Below are positions 57,931 to 64,000 of a DNA stretch of 64,000 nucleotides, in pieces. Below the pieces are notes generated by a model, which did no database searches, was not told where the DNA came from, and saw only the letters and a program-made list of their open reading frames with translations. How positions within the stretch are numbered: the stretch's first letter is position 1; each line of letters starts with the position of its first letter. A program made the translations under genes and the position numbers. The DNA lies in the NCBI GenBank assembly GCA_006384855.1, contig VCJN01000931.1, positions 1-64,000 of the forward strand, written 5' to 3'. The DNA comes from Tetraselmis striata. Taxonomy: Eukaryota; Chlorophyta; Chlorodendrophyceae; Chlorodendrales; Chlorodendraceae.

Positions 57931-59514
57931 GGTTCTTAGCTGGTCGGCCAAGTTCCTGTTGCGCTCGTGATATGCCCGTTCGACCAGACGAAAGACAGAT
58001 GTGAGGCAACTTATAGTATTTCGCGCCTCGCGGTAATCCTTGCTGGTCCTCCGCTCGACGAGCCCCTTGCGCGCGGTTTGCTGGCTGGATGTTCGCCTGC
58101 TCGCAATACCGTGCCGCGGCGAGCAGCAGCGCGCAGCCAGCGCGCGACGCGTGGCGGTCAGTGACTGTTCATCGTCCGTCGGCAAACAGAGGAAGGAGGG
58201 GAATTTCAATACTCGTACGGATTGCTTTACGACTCTTGTCACGCGACGGTCGACAGTCGATGAGGCATCTCCGCTATGCTATCGACTAAACCCTCGACGG
58301 CGTCCGAAGAAACGTCCGAAAAAACTCGACGGCCGTCCGAAGAAACGTCCGAAGAAACGTCGGCTCATCGCCGCCGCGCCGGTATTATGGACCGGTGTCA
58401 ATTAAATTAGTTCGCGTACCTCATGTAACCGGTGCTAGCGACGTGATTTTTTTCTGAATTGCCTTCTTAGACTTGAATGGGCAAGTAAAGTAGGTTTAAG
58501 GTCGTACAGGTAGTTCTGTAGTCGTCTGTGGTTTGGGGGAAGACATATATTCCCTGTTGGGTCTAGGATTAAATATTGCCTGCCAAACCGGTAGCCCGCT
58601 CAACCTACCCAATGATATGTTCATTACTTTTCCAGGCTTTGCATACCTTGATCCTCCTTTCCAGAAGCCTAAATGTTCTACGCTAAGCATTATATGTCTA
58701 ACTTGACTTCTCCCACGTGCCAGAAAATTTAAAACACTATTGGGCATATCATGCCAAGCAACTTGCATATGTTTGTTCACCTGTGCCAATGTATTAAACT
58801 CTATACAGCGTAGCAAATAAAACATAGCCTAGTAGGATAGCAGCCTCATGTAGTATTATAGCTCGTTTCACCACAATTAAGTATCAAGACCGCCGCTGTG
58901 TTTGCTCATAAATTGCGCTACTGCGACAAGCACTTGTACGAGGTATATCCGAGCATGTGACTTAGACTGAGAACTATACTGTGCTAGACTTGGCACCATA
59001 TCCTAGTATGCACATTGAGTGATGCGCTGTCTCCCGCTCCTGTGCCTAGATATATGTCCGTGCATCACAAGATAAACCTTGCAGGCGGCCAGTGCTGGTA
59101 CTCAAGGATACTCGTACTGACGTACTTGTACTACCGTCATTTACCACCATTTACTGTAGTCATAGATGCTGCTACACGTTCCCGTACATTGATTGTGGAG
59201 CATAGAAGTAACCATAAGTGTGGTTGGGGTGACGTCCAAATCCATGGGAATGCTACATGCCGAGCATGTCACCAGCGTGTCCAAACTTTTTCGCATGAAG
59301 TGCCTGCTGGTAGGAAGGTTTTGCTCCAGAGAGTGCACCCAGTTACTCGACGAAAACACCGCTTCTCTACATGTTGTCACAATGACACGCTGGCCGGATC
59401 TCAATCCGTGATCGTGCAGGAATCTGCTTGCAAAGCAGGGTCCATCTATGGCACATGACGCACCCACGTCCATTCTCAGTCCAGCGGGTCGCTGACTTGG
59501 TCTGCGCCTTCTGT
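57931..59514. other. A2M upstream region and unassigned DNA
   Basis: The A2M frame is open upstream of ATG 57930 to about 58242, but the ATG with AACCATGG context directly precedes the hydrophobic anchor. A 12-bp repeat (CGTCCGAAGAAA, four to five copies) lies at about 58297-58360. A minus-strand frame at 58825-58496 (109 residues) and overlapping plus and minus frames at 59015-59473 are unrecognised; none has splice partners. Confidence 0.4.
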
Positions 59515-61109
59515 CTACTGGGATCCCTTCTCAATAAAGCCAGGCAGCTTGGCAGAGATGTCCGCGCGAGAAACGTTGTTGTCCTTGGCATATATCATCA
59601 TCTACCGCAATGAGTTTGGGGAGAGGGGAGGCACGAACGCTCAAGATGGCGATGCTCATTTTCCTCATGCAGGCATGTTTGCACAGCAAAAGCTTGGCAG
59701 ATGCAGGGCTAAGCGCGGGAGATATTGGCACACCTCAGCGACGGCCTGGTCAGGGGACATCCCGTACTTCTTCACCTGCCATGCAGCAGCCCCAGCCGAT
59801 GCTACCCTCAGCAGCAGGCCTGCATACGTGCTACATGGGCGTGGCCTAAATATGTATCTGTTTGTATTGCTGGCAAACCTCGATTGCAGCATGGCAGCTG
59901 CCACGTACCAGCCACGATGCCAGAATGAGGCCGGTGCGACCCTGGCCGCCAGCGCAGTGGAGCACCACCTTCTCGCCAGCCGCATCCGCGGCTTCCAGGA
60001 AGTCCATCGCCTTGCTGTGGGCGCCGGGCGCCTTCATGTCGATCATCTGAGGGAGCACCGCGTGCCGTCCAAAGTGAGAGAGATGCGCTCCACAGTCACG
60101 GATGGCAGTAATCAATCAAACCAGCGCGTGATGCGCCAGAGACGGCCTAGCCCAGAGCACAAAGCACACAGGCCACGCACAATACTGTCGTTGAAGGCCT
60201 TGGCGTATTGGTCGGGCAGTGGAGAGGCATAGAACGTCAGCTCCTCTGGGGAGAGAAGGCTCATGGCGCGCGAAATGCCGTTGGCCTGCCACACAACACA
60301 GACAATGGCAGCATCCGCCTCATCATCAATCAACTTACACAACCACATCTCGCAAGCTTCACACCCAGACATGGCACACTGACAGAGGGCCACTACTACG
60401 CCAGCAATTTCCGCATTCCTCCATGGACCCAGGTCCTATCAGTAGTTTGTTGCTGTGCTGCGCTGAACGACAACCTTCCAGCGCATTGCATGAGAATTGC
60501 GAGCCCTGCGCCAAGACACCCCTCCAGCGTAGCCATACCTCGCCCTACTGCTTAGCTATGTGCAGCTAGCCAGGCCTACCAGCAGAGGCATTGGCAGCAA
60601 AGCGATTCTGCCAGATGTACCGCTGTTGGCCTCACCTTCATGTGTGCCACCCACTCATCCACGGCCGAGTCGGGGATAGCCGCCGGCGCATCCCACTCGC
60701 TCTTCATGCCGGGCCTCTCCGAGCCGTGAGCCACGCTGTCGCAAGCTGTGTAGGGGGGAGTGAGGGGCAGGGGAGGATCACCTGCAAACCCCACAAAACG
60801 TGCTGCGGTGCCACCATCGCGGCTGTGATCTGAACCGTTTTAAACGACGCGCGTACCTGCGGCGGCGACCGGGCCGTTGAACGGGGCTACGCCCTCGGCG
60901 GCCAGGTGCACCTCCTTGCCAGCCATCGCCACCACGGACTTGCGGGTAAAGGTAGCGTGCGTCTTGGGCCGATCAGCAGCGCGGGTCGATAGGTGGCGGC
61001 GGCGGCAGGCGGTAGGCGCGGCGGAGGTGTTGCGCCTGACAGTAGCGGTGGTGCCGGAACGGCTGGCGAGAGACGAAACCGTCCGGCAGGCGCCTGCGAT
61101 GGTCTGCAT
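59515..61109 (-). CDS. Tyrosine/dual-specificity protein phosphatase, cyanobacterial type, organelle presequence
   Basis: Exons are 61109-60857, 60781-60636, 60285-60181, about 60046-59909, 59775-59734 and 59601-59515, in consistent phases, about 256 residues. The active-site loop HCAGGQGRTG (Cys-x5-Arg) identifies a PTP/DSP fold. Preceding motifs GSERPG, VDEWVAHMKANGISRAMSLL and LTFYASPLPDQYAKAF resemble small phosphatases of cyanobacteria and haloarchaea (...ERPGY, V.EWI.FMK..GI..V..LL). Residues 1 to about 60 are Ser/Arg/Ala-rich with few acids (MQTIAGACRTVSSLASRSG), like a plastid or mitochondrial presequence. Substrate is unknown. The fourth exon may start further upstream (HFGRHAVLP at about 60083 fits the family), but no AG in the right phase was found there. 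The last exon (DISAKLPGFIEKG) is short and supported only by frame and splice site. Confidence 0.8.
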
Positions 61110-62706
61110 GGTTGCGTGAGAAGTCAGTGGGTGGAGAAACGGGGATATGGACTGACGAGGCGGGACTTGATTGACAATTGCACCAGCAGTGAGGGGCACA
61201 AGTGTTATTGCAAATCAACAGCTTCGATGATGCTCGAGGAATAAAGGAATATCACATGCTGTGCAATCGCTGGCTGAACGGTCTTCGTAGAGACGCTGCG
61301 CTAGGGTTTCACTGATGATGCCAGGCCTGTCCCCCGGGCGGGGAAAAAACAACATATGCTGTGCTGTGCTTCTCGCGCGGTATTCCGAGCTGGGTAGTCG
61401 CTGTACACAGTCTAGCACAGTATTTTTGAGCAGGTCATCACGGTAACGGTCGCTGTGTTTGTGTAGCCACCAAAGAAATACAATAACAGAAGGCATAGCC
61501 CCGCGCGCGGCGCTCACTTGGTTCAGTGCTTGGTCGAAACGCGATAATTCCCGTCTCATATCTACATTTCAATGTAGCCCTACATCTTCGTCTGTCACAC
61601 CACGTCAGTACCGTACTGCTGTTAGCCCGGTAATCCTGGTGTATGCTCACATCACGAACTTCTGCTACACTGCTGGCCACTAACCAATCGCTAGTACCGC
61701 CAATCGTCATCAGGATGATTGCAAATATAAATAGGTGTAGGTGCGATTTGCCTGCTGATGCTGGGAAACGCGGTTCTGACGGCAAGTTACCCCAGCATAA
61801 ATCATCCACACATACCACCGACGTTCACACTTAGAGAAAGGGTAAACTTATGCTATGTATATATTTATATATGCTGTACCGTACACACCATGCAGTATAT
61901 TGCCAACTGTGTGCGCTTGTGCAGTGCTGCTGCTGCTGCATGCTTGTGCGCGTATAGAATGATAAATCGAAACAACTGCTAGCTCAGGAATCCATCCGCA
62001 CCAGCCACATATATTTATTTTTGATCTCTGATGACACCGCCCTCTTTCCTGCTTATCCCCCCCCGCCCCATTGCGCGTAATGACAAGTCTTTGATGCTGG
62101 TGTGCCTGACTGAGCCCTGCAGTCTAGTTCAAGGCTAGCACTCCCCGCATCGGCTGTTTACGGCATGTGTGCGTGGATGTTGGCAGGACCGGGGGTTGCG
62201 GGCGCTGATGGCAGGAGTCAATTTAGCTGGGTGCATTTGCCAGAAAGGTGCCCAGCGGCCAATCCAATTGATGCGTGTTGCCATCTCCAGACCTCCCTGC
62301 CCCTACCACACAGTAGCGCCACCTTCCACATCCGTACTGTTGTGTGAGCACACCTCGTCACTGCCAATATGGTGAGTGCTTTTGTCTGCCTTCACTCTAT
62401 TGCACTTCTACGTCCTCCGGGCTCGCATTTGTTGCACATCTTCATTTCGAAAACACAAGGCATTTCAAAGTTTAAACACACCTGACATCCACGTGTCACA
62501 GGGTTTTTTTCAACCCACAGACAAGTGCTGCTCTACAGGTTGCTAGCCAAGCGCCTGTTGCTGACCCTTCGTCTGCGGAAGGCTCAGTCAGGCACCTGTA
62601 GTGTGTGCCATCACGGACACTGACTTTGGGCAACAGGGCACATCTTACCCCCTTCGGCAGTCTATAGCCCACATGCATGACATACCGCCCTACGCCGCCA
62701 GCCTTG
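61110..62706. other. Intergenic region with a SINE-like tail
   Basis: Upstream of the phosphatase gene (promoter/5' UTR) and downstream of the lipase gene (3' UTR). A SINE-like tail lies at about 61273-61350. No other gene is recognised. Confidence 0.5.
61273..61350 (+). repeat. SINE-like tail, copy 5
   Basis: The sequence reads CTGAACGGTCTTCGTAGAGA, then CGCTGCG, AGGGTTTCACTG, GCC.GGCCTGTCCCCCGGGCG and six A. It matches the right half of copies 3 and 4 with a few small insertions. It lies about 160 bp upstream of the phosphatase start codon, on the opposite strand. Confidence 0.75.
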
Positions 62707-64000
62707 CTAAGGCTCATCCGCAGGCTTGTCGTTTGGGCAATCCATATCTGCGCACTCTGTGATGTAAGCGCTGCGGGTGCTGTCAACGTAGCGGTACGCA
62801 TCGGATTCGCAGCAGCAGACCTTCAGAAAGGGCCGTCCCATCGAGCCGCAGGTGTGCTGCAGCTCGCAGATGCCTGACAGGATGTTGTGGCAAGAGATGG
62901 CATCGAAAGGGAATGCATCTGGGTTCACCCTGCAGAATATGTCAACGCTGCGGAGAGATGGGAGGTCGATTCGCGGCACAATATCGTGCCGGGGGATCAC
63001 GTTGATGGTGTAGTTGTCCAGCTTCTCAGCTGTGGTGCCAAACTTCTTGTGGGATAGCCTGGCGTTGGGGGCGTTGAAGGTAATGGCGGGGTGCCCCACA
63101 CGCGAGGCAGTAATTGCCGCAACTCCGCCTCCAAGGCTGTGACCGGTGAATACATAGCGTGAACTGTCTGCAGGACGAGCCAAATAACAAGTCAGCAGCG
63201 TCTCTATATCCCCACGAATGGGCAGATAGGTGCAGCGATTCACTTGCTCAATCGCTCGCGATGAGTCATGTCAAGTCATGCGCACCAACGGGAAACTTCT
63301 CGGTGATGTTTTTCCTCCAGTGGCTCTCCAGAGCAAGGTCAGGGCGCAGGGTATCCTGGAAGTAGAAGCAAAACAAGAACCTGCCCTCAGCCCCCCCCCC
63401 CCTCCCCTCCCCCATTGCCTTATCTGATAGACTGGCGTACACTTTTACAGCACACCCTACAACTCAGGTAATTGGCAGCGCCAATTTATCAAAGGTGGCA
63501 CTACCAAACACCGGGAAATATATCGCTTCTGCAATGCAAAGTTATTTATCATTTATGAAGTGGGTTTACTACAGGAATGCAAGGTTGTTTCCCTGCCACC
63601 CACCTTGCTCTGAAAATAGTTGATACCGCCAAGCGCATAGATCAAATCTGGGTAAGCAGCGTCCCACAAGCTGCCAAATGGCAGCACAAAGCGGAGTGAT
63701 TGGATGAGTGCGACCTAAATGGGCAACACATTGCAGTCAGTGACAAGATCATTCCTCGCCTTTAAACCACCGTGTGCTGCATGATCAAAAGTGCTAGGTA
63801 GATGGAAACAGCCCGCAAAGAGCTTGGCCGCATGTGAGGAACATATGAGGCCATTTGCAAGCATGCAAGGCCGGTGCTGGTCATTCCCCACCTCAATCCA
63901 CATATTGATGTTTGCAAGCCAATCAAATGTGTTCTTCGTCCCTCGCACAACTACCACCAGGGATGCGCCATCGCCCTTGTCCCCAGTGATATTTTGCGAC
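62707..64000 (-). CDS. Class 3 (fungal-type) lipase, 5' part outside the window
   Basis: Exons visible are 64000(beyond)-63892, 63714-63604, 63355-63286 and 63167-62707, in consistent phases, about 250 residues of the C-terminal part. The nucleophile elbow is GHSLGGG (YVFTGHSLGGGVAAI). A triad Asp is likely in RHDIVPRID and the His in CHNILSGICELQHTC. The upstream strand VVVVRGTKNTFDWLANIN matches the class 3 lipase pattern before the active site (RGT.S..DW..N). Such enzymes hydrolyse acylglycerols or other acyl lipids. Six Cys in the last 60 residues suggest disulphides and thus a secreted or luminal protein, by inference. The start codon and any signal peptide are beyond position 64000. Confidence 0.9.

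Noticed and set aside
59015-59473. Overlapping plus (147 residues) and minus (110 residues) Cys-containing frames
   Set aside because: They are antisense to each other, neither shows a domain or splice partner, and at most one could be real.

Overview
The window is nuclear DNA of a microbial eukaryote, most likely a plastid-bearing, flagellated (or once-flagellated) microalga; a green alga is my best guess. Evidence: GC-rich exons, GT-AG (occasionally GC-AG) introns in every long gene, a TSNAXIP1-like ciliary protein, a cyanobacterial-type phosphatase behind an organelle-type presequence, and long G/C homopolymers in introns. The taxon is inference. Exon models were built by hand by joining reading frames at splice consensus sites and checking phase.

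Layout. (1) 1-11.5 kb: a BCS1-like AAA ATPase (+, 2 exons) converges on an 18-exon coiled-coil gene (-) resembling TSNAXIP1. (2) 12.2-15.1 kb: a long reverse-transcriptase ORF (+), apparently 5'-truncated. (3) 16.8-18.4 kb: a 3-exon DUF7918-like protein (+) ending in tandem SUMO-interaction-like motifs. (4) 20.4-25.4 kb: a 12-exon NOT4/CNOT4 E3 ligase (-) whose disordered tail carries seven PPG[F/M] motifs. (5) 25.4-36.9 kb: a repeat-rich accessory block with duplicated segments, a BED-finger/Tudor-like DNA-transposon relic, a 224-bp satellite, a non-LTR RT relic, palindromes and SINE-like tails. (6) 37-38.3 kb: a DUF1295/steroid-reductase-like membrane enzyme (+). (7) 40.7-57.9 kb: a 29-exon alpha-2-macroglobulin-family gene (-) with an N-terminal hydrophobic anchor and no recognisable thioester. 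(8) 59.5-61.1 kb: a tyrosine/dual-specificity phosphatase (-). (9) 62.7-64 kb: the 3' part of a class 3 lipase (-), running off the window.

The genes do not form a pathway; they are independent, often convergent, eukaryotic transcription units. The strongest new signals are a dispersed SINE-like family (five copies, all with the A-run on the right), the strong tendency of intronic poly(C) runs to sit just after 5' splice sites, and the PPG[F/M] array in the NOT4 homologue.
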